Origin: Streptosporangiaceae bacterium
GTDB lineage: Bacteria > Actinomycetota > Actinomycetes > Streptosporangiales > Streptosporangiaceae
Direction of reading: 5' to 3'
Assembly: GCA_030037785.1 (NCBI GenBank)
Contig: JASHQA010000297.1
Span: 1-51,721 of the forward strand
Length of the DNA: 51,721 bases
Shown piece by piece: positions 7,920 through 17,574 of the stretch. Under the pieces are notes generated by a model that did not search any database, was not told the DNA's origin, and saw only the letters and a list, made by a program, of their open reading frames with translations. Each line of letters opens with the position of its first letter. Positions within the stretch are counted from its first letter, which is position 1. Made by a program: the position numbers and the translations under genes.

Positions 7920-10033
7920 GCGGCTACGGCGCCGTGCTCGCCGCCGGACTGACGCTGCTCGCTCTGGCCGGTGCCGTCGGCCTGCTAGCCGGGCCGCGCC
8001 GTCCAGCCTGGCGGCTCGTGCCCTACCTCGCGGGGAGCGCAGGGTCGGCGTGCCTGGTGGTGGTCGGCGCTGCGGCGATCGCTGGCCGAACCGTGACGCT
8101 GCAGTCGGCTGGGCTGCTCGGATCGGTAGCTGTCGGCTCCGGCCGCGGCCCGGCGGGCACGGCGAATCCTGGCCAGGCCGGTCCACTCTTCGCCACGGTG
8201 GCCAACCTTGGCGCCGATCGGTTGTCCGGGCTCTTCCTGGTCATCACGTTCGCCGCCGGGGTGGCGGTGTCACTGGCTTTCGCCTCGTGGGCGGCGGACG
8301 GCGTCGGCCGGGTCGGTCGCGCTCTCAGCGCCGGGTATGCGCTCGCGCTGGGCTCGGTCGCCATCGTGCTGACCGCGCGCGACGCGTTCACCCTGCTGTT
8401 CGGCTGGGAGTCGCTGACGCTGGCCTTCTGGCTGCTATCCGGTGCCGACCGGCGCGCTCCTGGCAGGCCGGCCGCCGCGCTGGTCACCCTTGCGTTCGGC
8501 CGAGTCAGCGGCGCGTGCCTGCTGGCCGGGCTCCTGCTGCTGGTCACCCGGTCAGGATCGCTGGCGCTGGCCTCGATGGCACACGTGCCGAGCGGACCGC
8601 TCCGCGCGACCGCGATCGTGCTGCTGCTCGCCGGATTCGCGGTGAAGGTGGGCCTGCTGCCTTTCCAGGTCTGGCTGCCGCGCGGCTACGCAGCGGCGCC
8701 TGGGCCAGCCCGAGCGATCATGGCGGGAGTCGCGGTGAACGTGGGCTTCTACGGGCTGTGGCGCTCGCTGGCCCTGCTGGGCCCGCCACCGGCCGTCGTC
8801 ACCGACATCGTGCTCGTGCTGGCCGGCCTCACGGCCATCCTTGGCATCGCGCACGCCGCGGTCCAGGACAGCCTGCAGCGGGTGATCGCCTATTCCAGCG
8901 TCGAGAACGCCGGTCTGATTCTCGCGGGATATGGCGTGGCGCTGGTCGGCGCGGCCAGGGGCAGCCGCGAGCTGATGGCCGTCGGGCTGCTCGCCGCTAC
9001 CCTGCAGGTCATCGCCCACACCGCGGCCAAGTCCCTGCTGTTCGTCTCCAGCGGGGGTATCGAGGCTGCGGGTGGCAGCGACGACGTGGACAGCCTCCGC
9101 GGGTCGGTCCGGGTCGCGCCGTGGAGCGGTGCGGGGCTGGCGGTCGGCAGCCTCACGCTGGCAGGGCTCCCGCCGACCGCCGGATTCGTCTCGGAGTGGT
9201 TCCTGCTCGAGGCGCTCATGCAGCAGTTCCGAGTGCCAGGGCTGGGCGACCGGCTCGTCCTCGCAGTGACCGGCGCGGCGGTCGCGCTGACCGCCGGCTT
9301 TGCGGGGGTGACGTTCGTGCGGCTAGTCGGCCTGGTGGTGCTCGGCGATCGCGGTCAGGTCGGCGGCCGTCCTACCACTGCGGAGCCTTCGGGGCTGGCG
9401 GGGCGGGTCGGCCTCGTGGGCCTGGCGGTGGCCTGTCTCGCGCTCGCTGCGCTGGCACCGCTGGAGATCCGGGTGATTGGCGCGGGCCTCGCGCCGGTAT
9501 TGCCGACGCGGGCTGTGACCGCGGCTCTGAAGTCGCCGTGGGTACTGCAGCCAGTGTTCGCGGGCTTCTCAATCCTGTCGCCGTCGTGGCTGTGGATCGT
9601 CATGCCCGCGCTGTTCGTGCTGGTCGCCGCCGTAGCGTGGCTGGCCTCGGGTCGGCGGCTGCTGCGTGTACGACGCGTTCCTGCCTGGCGGTCGGCCACC
9701 GCCGGCGTGTCCGGCCATGACAGCTACACAGCCTCCGGGTTCGCCAATCCGACCCGGCGCGTGCTCGCCGCGGTGCTGCACACCCAGGCCGAAGTCACCA
9801 GGCTCGACGGCACCGCGCGTGGGGCCGGGCCCGATCCCGTGCGGCCTCACGTCGAGTACCGCTCTGACGTCATCGAGGTGGTGGAGGAGTACCTGTACCG
9901 CCCGTTCCGCCGCCCGTTCGGCATTGCTGTGCAGCTGGCACAGCGACTGCAGTCCGGTCGGCTGGACGCCTATCTGGCGTACATGCTGGCCGCGCTCGTT
10001 GTCGTGCTAGCCGTCGTGACCGGACTGCACTGA
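7916..10033 (+). CDS. Ehr1 HyfB-like (NuoL antiporter-like) subunit
   Basis: GWESLTLAFWLLSGADRR...KVGLLPFQVWLPRGYAAAPGPARAIMAG...QRVIAYSSVENAGLI; GTG start overlaps upstream stop. Confidence 0.88.
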   Translation: MSGYGAVLAAGLTLLALAGAVGLLAGPRRPAWRLVPYLAGSAGSACLVVVGAAAIAGRTVTLQSAGLLGSVAVGSGRGPAGTANPGQAGPLFATVANLGADRLSGLFLVITFAAGVAVSLAFASWAADGVGRVGRALSAGYALALGSVAIVLTARDAFTLLFGWESLTLAFWLLSGADRRAPGRPAAALVTLAFGRVSGACLLAGLLLLVTRSGSLALASMAHVPSGPLRATAIVLLLAGFAVKVGLLPFQVWLPRGYAAAPGPARAIMAGVAVNVGFYGLWRSLALLGPPPAVVTDIVLVLAGLTAILGIAHAAVQDSLQRVIAYSSVENAGLILAGYGVALVGAARGSRELMAVGLLAATLQVIAHTAAKSLLFVSSGGIEAAGGSDDVDSLRGSVRVAPWSGAGLAVGSLTLAGLPPTAGFVSEWFLLEALMQQFRVPGLGDRLVLAVTGAAVALTAGFAGVTFVRLVGLVVLGDRGQVGGRPTTAEPSGLAGRVGLVGLAVACLALAALAPLEIRVIGAGLAPVLPTRAVTAALKSPWVLQPVFAGFSILSPSWLWIVMPALFVLVAAVAWLASGRRLLRVRRVPAWRSATAGVSGHDSYTASGFANPTRRVLAAVLHTQAEVTRLDGTARGAGPDPVRPHVEYRSDVIEVVEEYLYRPFRRPFGIAVQLAQRLQSGRLDAYLAYMLAALVVVLAVVTGLH

Positions 10034-10045
10034 GGAAGGCCGCCC

Positions 10046-11269
10046 ATGACTGCTCTCGCCCGCCTCCGCGACTCCGCGCCGGCGCTGAAGTTCGTGCTGC
10101 TGGTCGGCGTCATGAGCTTCTTCGCGGACTTCACCTACGAGGGCTCGCGCTCCGTGATCGGGCCCTACCTTGGCACGCTCGGCGCGGGCGCGCTGGCGAT
10201 CAGCGTGATCAGCGGGCTCGGGGAGTTCCTCGGCTACGGGCTCCGGCTATTCTCCGGTCGTGGCGCGGACCGGACCGGCCGGTACTGGCAGATCACCATC
10301 GGTGGGTACGTGGTGCAGATGGCGGCGGTGCCGCTGCTGGCGCTGGCCGGGAACTGGGAAGTCGCGGCGCTACTGATCATTGCCGAGCGCGTCGGGAAGG
10401 CGACCCGCAACCCGCCGCGGGACGCGATGCTCTCGCACGCGGCGCAGGAGATGGGTTACGGCTGGGGCTTCGGCGTGCACGAGGCGCTGGACCAGTTCGG
10501 CGCGATGTTCGGGCCCCTGCTGGTCGCGCTCGTGCTGGCGGTCAGCAACCATGACTACAAGCTCGCGTTCGCGGCACTGGCAGCCCCGGCCGTGATCACG
10601 CTGACGCTGGTGCTGGTCGCGCGCAGGTTCTTCCCGCGGCCGCAAGACCTCGCCGCCGGCCCGGCCCAAGTCACCACGGCCGGGCTGCCTCGGGTGTTCT
10701 GGATCTATCTCGCCGGGGCGGCGCTGGTGGCGGCTGGCCTTGCGGACTTCCCGCTGATTGCCTTTCACTTCCAGCAGGCCCACACAGTCTCGGCGCCGAT
10801 TGTGCCGGTGTTCTACGCGGTGGCGATGGCCGTCAGCGGCACCGGGTCGCTGATCTTCGGAAAGCTGTACGACAGGGCCGGAATCGGGCTGCTGATCCCG
10901 CTGACTATCGCTGGAGCCGGGTACGCGCCGCTGGTGTTCCTCGGCGGGGTGTGGGCGGCGGTGTTCGGGATGGCGCTGTGGGGGCTCGGCATGGGCGTGC
11001 AGGAGTCGATCATTCCCGCGGCCGTTGCGCCGCTGGCCGCGCGGGACCGCCGCGCGTCCGCCTATGGGCTGTTCACCGGCGGCTATGGCACCGCGTGGGT
11101 GGCTGGCAGTGTGCTGATCGGCGTGCTGTTCGACGTGTCGCTGGGCGCTGTGACCGCGTTCGCGGTGGCGGTGCAACTCGCCGCGATTCCGTTCTTTGTC
11201 CTCGTCCGCCGTCGACACGACGCGCTGCGGCAACGTCAGGATGAGCCGCCTGCCGGGCAGGCAGGCTGA
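10046..11269 (+). CDS. MFS transporter
   Basis: FFADFTYEGSRSVIGPYLGTLGAGALAISVISGLGEFLGYGLRLFSGRGADRTGRYW; 12 bp after Ehr1, so probably same operon. Confidence 0.85.
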   Translation: MTALARLRDSAPALKFVLLVGVMSFFADFTYEGSRSVIGPYLGTLGAGALAISVISGLGEFLGYGLRLFSGRGADRTGRYWQITIGGYVVQMAAVPLLALAGNWEVAALLIIAERVGKATRNPPRDAMLSHAAQEMGYGWGFGVHEALDQFGAMFGPLLVALVLAVSNHDYKLAFAALAAPAVITLTLVLVARRFFPRPQDLAAGPAQVTTAGLPRVFWIYLAGAALVAAGLADFPLIAFHFQQAHTVSAPIVPVFYAVAMAVSGTGSLIFGKLYDRAGIGLLIPLTIAGAGYAPLVFLGGVWAAVFGMALWGLGMGVQESIIPAAVAPLAARDRRASAYGLFTGGYGTAWVAGSVLIGVLFDVSLGAVTAFAVAVQLAAIPFFVLVRRRHDALRQRQDEPPAGQAG

Positions 11270-11279
11270 GAGTGGGCCG

Positions 11280-13685
11280 ATGGACGGGCTGACCGCCTAC
11301 CAGCAGCGGCGGCTTGAGCTGGCGGATATGATCCGCGCCGTGCTGCCGATCGCGCGCGCCCATCGCGACGAGCAGCGTGAGCAGCAGATCAGGCAGCTAC
11401 TGACCCGGCTGGCAGCCGGGCGGTTCCGGCTGGCTGTGATCGGCCAGTTCAGCCGCGGCAAGACGACGCTGATGAACGCGCTGCTCGGCGGGGCATACCT
11501 GCCGATGGGCGCGCTGCCGATGACCTCGGTAGTCACCACCGTCCGGTACGGAACCGACGCACGCGCGCTCGTCCGCAGCCACGCCGCCGCGATCCCGGTG
11601 CAGGTGCCGGTCACCGAGGTAGCGCGGTTCGTCGCGCGGGCCAGCGCCGAGCGCACCCGGATGCAGGTCACCTCCGTCGAGGTGGAGATCCCGGCCGATC
11701 TGCTGCGGCTGGGGTTTGAGTTCATCGACACTCCTGGCGTGGGATCGGCAATCGCCGCCAACACCGCAGCCACGCTCCGCTACCTGCCCCAGGCAGACGC
11801 CGTCGTGTTCGTCACGGGGTTCGACTCTGCGCTGACCAGCGCCGAGTGCGACTTCCTTACCAGTGCGGCCGGACAAGTCGGCAAGCTGTTCGTGGTCATC
11901 AACAAGCGCGACCTGGTGACCGACGCCGACGCCACGGAGGTAGCCGGTTATGTCCGGCGCTGGGCGCGCGACAGCCTGCCCGCTGAGCCGCCGGTGTTCG
12001 GGATTTCCGCGCTGCAGGCACTAGACCACGCCATCGGCGGGAGTGCCGGACCGGAGCTCGAGGGCGGCATCGGGCCGCTGCGCGATGCGCTGACGCAGTT
12101 TCTCACCGCGGAGCAGGGCCGGGTCGCGCTCGGGAACATCGCGACCGCGGCTGCCAGCCTGGTAGACCGCCAGCAGCGAGACCTGAAGGCCGGGCAGCTC
12201 ACCCACAGCGGCACGGAACGTGACAGCATTCTGACCGAATACGAGTCGCGGATGAGCGAACTGCAGAGTCAGCTCGCCACGGTGGCGGACCGGATCGCCA
12301 TCGCCGCGGACACCGCCGTGACTGATTTCTTCGCTGAGCGAGGGCCCAGTTCCGAAGCCGAGCTGAGCGCGCTGCTCGCGCCCGCTGCGGCGGTCCAGTC
12401 ACCGCTGGCCGGAGCGGCTGAAGATCAGGTAGCCGACGCGCTAGAAGCTCTGCGGGTGGCCGGCCGGCAGGCCACCGGTGACTGGCTGGAGCAGCGGGCG
12501 GCCGAGTTGCACGAGACCCTGGTTTCGGCGGCAGCCGACGACATCGGCGCCCTGCTGGAGTTGGCCCGCTCACCACGAGAGCTCGGCGCGGCCATCTCTG
12601 GCCAGCCGATCTTTGACGCCGGGGCGGCCGGCTGGACCACCGAGGAGATCCCGCAGCTCACGTTGCCGGTGGTCGACTGGATCGTGCCAGACGTGGCTAC
12701 GAGGCACCGGCGGCATCGCGGCCGCAACGCCGGTGACGCGGTCAGCGAGGACATCTCCGGCGCGATCGGTGCCGCCGTCGCCGGATTCGCCGGACGCTCC
12801 CGGCCCGCGTTCCGGGATGTTGCCGCGAACTGGGCGCGGCGACTCGGTGAGCAAGCACGACGGCTGGCTGATGCTGAAGCTGCCCAGTTCCGCGGCTACC
12901 TGTCGGCGCCGCCACGCGACGACCACCTGACGGTCCTAGCGGATCTCGCCAGTCGGCTCACGGGCTTCCACGACTCGCTCGCCGCCTGGATCCCGGATGG
13001 CAGCAGCCCGGCAGTTGGTCCGGATGCCGTGCCGCCCGCCGCTCCGATGCCCCCCGCCGTCGGCACGTGCGCGATCTGCGGCCGACTTGAGAGGGCACAG
13101 ACCGAGTACCTGATCCACCGGCAATTCCTCCTCGCGACCAGCGAAGCGGACCAGGCTCGGCATGCACAGGACGGCGGATTCTGCCCGCTGCACACCTGGC
13201 AGTACGCCCACCTAGCCTCACCCGTCGGCATCTCCGCCGGAAACGCCAGGCTTGCGAGCCAGCTCGCGGGCGCGCTGCGCGACGCGAGTGCCCGCAGCCG
13301 CGATCCGGGCGAGCTTGCCGGACAGGTGGGGGCTCTGGCCCGAAACCAGGCCTGTCCGGCGTGTGCCTTGCTCGCGGCGACCGAGCAGGAGGCAGCGGAG
13401 GAGCAGGCCGCGCAGACAGCTACCGCCGCCGAGCCGCCGCCGCTGTGCCTCCGGCACCTGGCGCTGGCTCTCGATGCCTGCTCGTCCCTGCCAGCCGGCC
13501 GTGCCATCACGAACGCGCTCGCGGTGGCGCTGCAGCGGGCGTCAGAGAACATGAGAGCGTATGCCCTCAAGCGTGAAGCGCTGCGCCGCGGTTTGGTGAC
13601 CTCGGACGAGGCCAAGGCCTACTCCGATGCGCTCCGGCTGCTCGTTGGTCAGCCTTCCCTGGCCCTGCCCGCAGAACCTGAGTAG
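11280..13685 (+). CDS. Dynamin-like GTPase with C-terminal Cys/His (CxxC...CxxH) modules
   Basis: P-loop GQFSRGKTT, DTPGVGS, NKRD; C-terminus CAICGRLER...FCPLHTWQ...CPACALLA...LCLRHLAL. Confidence 0.85.
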   Translation: MDGLTAYQQRRLELADMIRAVLPIARAHRDEQREQQIRQLLTRLAAGRFRLAVIGQFSRGKTTLMNALLGGAYLPMGALPMTSVVTTVRYGTDARALVRSHAAAIPVQVPVTEVARFVARASAERTRMQVTSVEVEIPADLLRLGFEFIDTPGVGSAIAANTAATLRYLPQADAVVFVTGFDSALTSAECDFLTSAAGQVGKLFVVINKRDLVTDADATEVAGYVRRWARDSLPAEPPVFGISALQALDHAIGGSAGPELEGGIGPLRDALTQFLTAEQGRVALGNIATAAASLVDRQQRDLKAGQLTHSGTERDSILTEYESRMSELQSQLATVADRIAIAADTAVTDFFAERGPSSEAELSALLAPAAAVQSPLAGAAEDQVADALEALRVAGRQATGDWLEQRAAELHETLVSAAADDIGALLELARSPRELGAAISGQPIFDAGAAGWTTEEIPQLTLPVVDWIVPDVATRHRRHRGRNAGDAVSEDISGAIGAAVAGFAGRSRPAFRDVAANWARRLGEQARRLADAEAAQFRGYLSAPPRDDHLTVLADLASRLTGFHDSLAAWIPDGSSPAVGPDAVPPAAPMPPAVGTCAICGRLERAQTEYLIHRQFLLATSEADQARHAQDGGFCPLHTWQYAHLASPVGISAGNARLASQLAGALRDASARSRDPGELAGQVGALARNQACPACALLAATEQEAAEEQAAQTATAAEPPPLCLRHLALALDACSSLPAGRAITNALAVALQRASENMRAYALKREALRRGLVTSDEAKAYSDALRLLVGQPSLALPAEPE

Positions 13686-13774
13686 GGCGCGCCGATGGGC
13701 TCCTGGCACGATGAGATAGCCGTGACGCGAAGCCGTCGTTCCCGGTGCGGCCAGCAGAGAAAGGCAGGGACGCC

Positions 13775-15049
13775 ATGGCAGTCAAGCCAGCGGTCATCAG
13801 CGCGGTGAGCGCACTGGAGATTCTGGACTCGCGCGCCCGGCCGACGGTGCAGGTGACGGTCACGCTCGCGGACGGGACAGTGGCCGTCGCCGGTGTGCCG
13901 TCTGGGGCGTCCACTGGCAGTAGGGAAGCGGTCGAGCGCCGGGACCGGGACGCCGACCGGTACGGCGGGCTGGGCGTGCTCGGGGCGGTGACGGCGGTCG
14001 GCGGTGAGATCGCCACGCGCCTGACTAACCGCGAGTGGGACGACCTAGCCGAGATCGACGCGGCGCTGATCGAACTGGACGGCACCTCGGACAAGTCGCG
14101 TCTGGGCGCGAACGCAATCGTCGGAGTGTCGATGGCGTGCGCCCGCGCGTTCGCTCGCGCTGAGGGGCGTCCGCTGTGGGACTGGCTGACCCCGGCCGGG
14201 GTAGCCCCGCGGCTGCCGGTCCCGCACTTCAACGTGATCAACGGCGGTGTGCACGCGCCGAACCCGCTCGACTTCCAGGAATTCATGATCGCCCCGCTCG
14301 GTGCTCCGTCGTTTCCCGAGGCGGTCCGCGCTGGCGCCGAGGTCTATGCGTCGCTGCGCGGCCTGCTCGCGGCCAGGGGACACGCGACCGGGCTCGGCGA
14401 CGAAGGCGGGTTCGCTCCGCAGATCGCCGAGCCGGAGGAGGCGCTCGGTCTGCTCGTGACCGCGATCAGCGACGCCGGCTACACGCCGGGCGCGGAGGGC
14501 GTAGCGATCGCGCTGGACCCAGCGGCGAGTGAGTTCCGCGGCGACGACGGCAGCTACCGGGTCGCCGGCCAGGCGCTGTCCGGTGCCGACATGATCGAGC
14601 GGTACGCGCAGATCACCGACAGGTTCCCGGTCTGGCTGATCGAGGACGGCCTAGCCGAGAACGACTGGGACGGCTGGGTGGCGCTCACCCAGCGGCTCGG
14701 CGAGCGTGTCACGCTCGTGGGCGACGACATTTTCGTGACGAATCCCGCAATCATTGCCGACGCCACCTCCCGCGGCGTCGGCAACGCCGCGCTGATCAAG
14801 GTCAACCAGATCGGGACCGTCACCGAGACACTGGCGGCGATCGCGACCTGCCGCGCTGGCGGGTACGCCCAGTTTGTTTCGCACCGTTCCGGCGAGACCA
14901 CGGACACCTTCATCGCCGACCTGGCCGTCAGCTCCGGGTGCGGCATGCTGAAGACCGGAGCGCCAGCCAGGGGTGAGCGAGTCGCCAAGTACAACCGGCT
15001 GCTGGAGATCGCCGCGGCCCGGCCCGCGATGCCCTACGGCCTGCCGTGA
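13775..15049 (+). CDS. eno: Enolase
   Basis: ALEILDSRARPTVQVTV, VPSGASTGSREA, HFNVINGGVHAPNPLDFQEFMIAP, IKVNQIGTVTETL, VSHRSGETTDTFIADLAV. Confidence 0.97.
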   Translation: MAVKPAVISAVSALEILDSRARPTVQVTVTLADGTVAVAGVPSGASTGSREAVERRDRDADRYGGLGVLGAVTAVGGEIATRLTNREWDDLAEIDAALIELDGTSDKSRLGANAIVGVSMACARAFARAEGRPLWDWLTPAGVAPRLPVPHFNVINGGVHAPNPLDFQEFMIAPLGAPSFPEAVRAGAEVYASLRGLLAARGHATGLGDEGGFAPQIAEPEEALGLLVTAISDAGYTPGAEGVAIALDPAASEFRGDDGSYRVAGQALSGADMIERYAQITDRFPVWLIEDGLAENDWDGWVALTQRLGERVTLVGDDIFVTNPAIIADATSRGVGNAALIKVNQIGTVTETLAAIATCRAGGYAQFVSHRSGETTDTFIADLAVSSGCGMLKTGAPARGERVAKYNRLLEIAAARPAMPYGLP

Positions 15050-15077
15050 TCCGCCGTCCGAGTCGGGGCGGCGTCCG

Positions 15078-15875
15078 TCAGCGGCGGGGTCGGCCGACGT
15101 GGCGGGCCAGCTCCAGGCCCAGAACGCGGTCGGCGAATGCAAAGGTCTCGAATCGGGCGCCATCCGGCACGTCCGCGTCCTGCGCCAGGCCGGTCAGCAG
15201 CTGCAGCACCGCGGGCGCGTTGAGGTCGTCGAACGCGGCGTCCAGGCCCAGCCTGACGCGCGGCGGCATCGGGCTGGACGGCGATTCTGCCCAGTCCGCG
15301 ACCTGATCCCGCCACCGTGCGGTCACGTCGAACGCGCGGCCCAGCTCGCTGTCCTCGAGGTCTATGGCCTGGTCCTGGGGGTGTGACAGCAGAACAAGCC
15401 GGACGGCGAGCGGGTCCTCGGCGCACGGTGTCTCGCTGGCTGCAAGGTGGTCGTCCGCGCCGAAAGCTGCGGTGCGCATGCTGACGAGACCGACGAGGGT
15501 CACCAGCCCGCTCGGCTCATCATCCGCGTCGCCCCGGCTCGCGATGTGCACGTCGGCTGGGCCGCCGAGCACGGCCGAAGCCTCCGCTGAGTTGGCGCGC
15601 GCGGCAGCCGGATGGGTGCCGAGCAACTCCGCGGCGCGCTCCGCGGAACACTGCTCTGCTGGAGGCTCGCCGGGAAACACCACGGCGGTAAGCACCTGCA
15701 CGCCGCGAAGCTCAGCGACCCGCGCGAGCAAGTCAGCGACCAGCAGTACGCGGGTGCCGGTCCAGTCGGGCCCCCCGGTTTCCCGGCGTAGGTGCGCACT
15801 GACCCGCAGCAGGCCCGGTCGGCCGGACCGCACCTCTGCATGACCGCCGCTGCGGACGTCCGGCAAGCGAAGCAC
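15078..15875 (-). CDS. Degenerate cysteinyl-tRNA synthetase-like protein
   Basis: MLRLPDVRSGG...TRVLLVADLLARVAELRGVQVLTAV resembles the CysRS N-terminal fold without a HIGH motif; C-terminal FDDLNAPAVLQLLTGLA resembles the CysRS region before the anticodon-binding domain. Confidence 0.55.
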   Translation of the reverse strand: MLRLPDVRSGGHAEVRSGRPGLLRVSAHLRRETGGPDWTGTRVLLVADLLARVAELRGVQVLTAVVFPGEPPAEQCSAERAAELLGTHPAAARANSAEASAVLGGPADVHIASRGDADDEPSGLVTLVGLVSMRTAAFGADDHLAASETPCAEDPLAVRLVLLSHPQDQAIDLEDSELGRAFDVTARWRDQVADWAESPSSPMPPRVRLGLDAAFDDLNAPAVLQLLTGLAQDADVPDGARFETFAFADRVLGLELARHVGRPRR

Positions 15876-15939
15876 GGACCTAGCGTACGGCCTCGGCTAA
15901 CCCAGTCGGCTGATGGCGGCGTGCAAGCAATCGCGAAGC

Positions 15940-17574
15940 CTAGTGTCCGGTTCGCGCTGCGGAGGCAGGCGCGGGCTCCACAGTGCCGAAGATCCGCTGG
16001 TAGGAGTCCTTGCCGTAGCTGGTCGACAGCGGCTCGCCCTCGGCCAGCTTGAAGGTCCGGCGGCCGTCCGGCTCGCGGCCGGCGCGCAGGAAGAGGGCGG
16101 TGCCGGGTTGCTGTGCGTGGAAGCCGTGCGCGAGGTCGTACATGTGGGTGACGAAAAGGACCTTTATCTGCCTGTGCAGCATTGCCCGGACTATCTGGCG
16201 GGCGATCTCCGAGCCTTCCCGTTCATTGGTGGACGCGAACGATTCGTTGCAGAGCAGGATCGAGTGCCGGGTGATCTGGTTGGCGATCTGGTTCATCCTG
16301 GCGAGTTCCTCGTCCAGCTTGCCGCCTTCCATCGTGGCGTCTTCTTCGCGCTTGTAGTGCGTGAAGAAGCCGCTAGCGACGCTGGCGCGGAACGACTCGG
16401 CACCGGTGAACATGCCCGCTTGCATCATCAGGTGAGCGAGGCCGAGGCCGCGCAGCAGGGTTGACTTGCCGCCCTGGTTGGCGCCGGTGATCATGACCAG
16501 GGACTTGCCGTCGGCCGTCACGTCGTTGCCGACCACCCGGTCGCCGACGTGGAGCGTCAGGCAGACGTCGTAAAGTCCGCTCGCGGTGAGGCTCAGCTGG
16601 TCAGCGGGGACCGGCTCGGGGAAGCTGACGGGCTCGCCTTTCCCGGTGAGCCTGCCGTGCAGGTTCAGGCAGCCGAGGTAGAAGGCCAGCTCGAGCCGCA
16701 GCATGCTGAAGAAGCTCTTGACGTGGTCGGCTGCTTGCGCGACAGCGTTGGCGACCAGGTTGATCCCTTGTCCCCGGATTTCGTCCAGCGACTTAAATCC
16801 GTTCTCGTCTCGTGCCGGGATGGTGAAACTGTAGCTGTCGGGGCGGCCCCCGAACGGGAGTCGTTCGGTCCAGCGCTGCTCGCGCGGCGTCCGTACCACG
16901 TAGCGCCGGCCTTTGAGGCCTTTGCCGAGCGCGGCGCTTTGCAGGACGCCGCGCTTAAACTCGAGTTCGCGCAAATGACGGTCGACATCCTGCAGGTAGT
17001 CGTCGGACAGCTCTGCTGCGAGCATTGCGAACAGGCGCGTGAACCCCGCCGAGCGGAAGCTGGCCGCCTGCTCGTCGGCGATGCGCCGCAGCTGCCTGAG
17101 CACGTCGAGGTGGAGTTTGAGCACCTGCACCGACCTGTGGAGAACCGAGTTCGGGCTAGCGCGGAACCACAGGCCGCCTACCTGGCGCTCGTTGTCAAGC
17201 GCCTGTATCGCCAGGTCATAGAGCTGATGGACGACATCAGGATGTTCCAGGCAGTCGCTGAGCACCTGCTGACGGTAGACGATCGCGTCCGGGTCGGTCA
17301 GGCTAGACAAGACGGCCCGTTTGGCGGTCTCGAACAGGAACTCATCCCCGTCGGCCATGACCTGCCACAGCGTGTCGAGCTCGAGGTCCTGCGTGAGCAC
17401 TGCGTCGTTGCCAGCCGGGGCCAGCACCGGGGCGGGCTCCTTCCTCCGCTCGAGGTCCATCCGGACCCTGCGGATCGCGAACAGATCGCCGCTCAGCATT
17501 GCCTCGAAAACGACGTCCCGCAGCTCCGGCCGGACTGCGAAGTCCCGGTCCCGGTGGAGGAGGAAGACCTTCAT
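15940..17574 (-). CDS. MutS-like ATPase (pair 1, second gene)
   Basis: MKVFLLHRDRDFAVRPELRDVVFEAMLSGDL; Walker A GANQGGKST, REEDATMEGGKLDEELARM, ILLCNESFASTNEREGSEI, FVTHMYDLA. Confidence 0.9.
   Translation of the reverse strand: MKVFLLHRDRDFAVRPELRDVVFEAMLSGDLFAIRRVRMDLERRKEPAPVLAPAGNDAVLTQDLELDTLWQVMADGDEFLFETAKRAVLSSLTDPDAIVYRQQVLSDCLEHPDVVHQLYDLAIQALDNERQVGGLWFRASPNSVLHRSVQVLKLHLDVLRQLRRIADEQAASFRSAGFTRLFAMLAAELSDDYLQDVDRHLRELEFKRGVLQSAALGKGLKGRRYVVRTPREQRWTERLPFGGRPDSYSFTIPARDENGFKSLDEIRGQGINLVANAVAQAADHVKSFFSMLRLELAFYLGCLNLHGRLTGKGEPVSFPEPVPADQLSLTASGLYDVCLTLHVGDRVVGNDVTADGKSLVMITGANQGGKSTLLRGLGLAHLMMQAGMFTGAESFRASVASGFFTHYKREEDATMEGGKLDEELARMNQIANQITRHSILLCNESFASTNEREGSEIARQIVRAMLHRQIKVLFVTHMYDLAHGFHAQQPGTALFLRAGREPDGRRTFKLAEGEPLSTSYGKDSYQRIFGTVEPAPASAARTGH

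Noticed and set aside
13686-13774. Possible extra crcB-like element directly before enolase (GCC-GATGGGCTCCT-GGC hairpin)
   Set aside because: Stem is only 3 bp, there is no P2 and no UGAUGG-type 3' half; enolase is more simply explained as part of the F1 operon.
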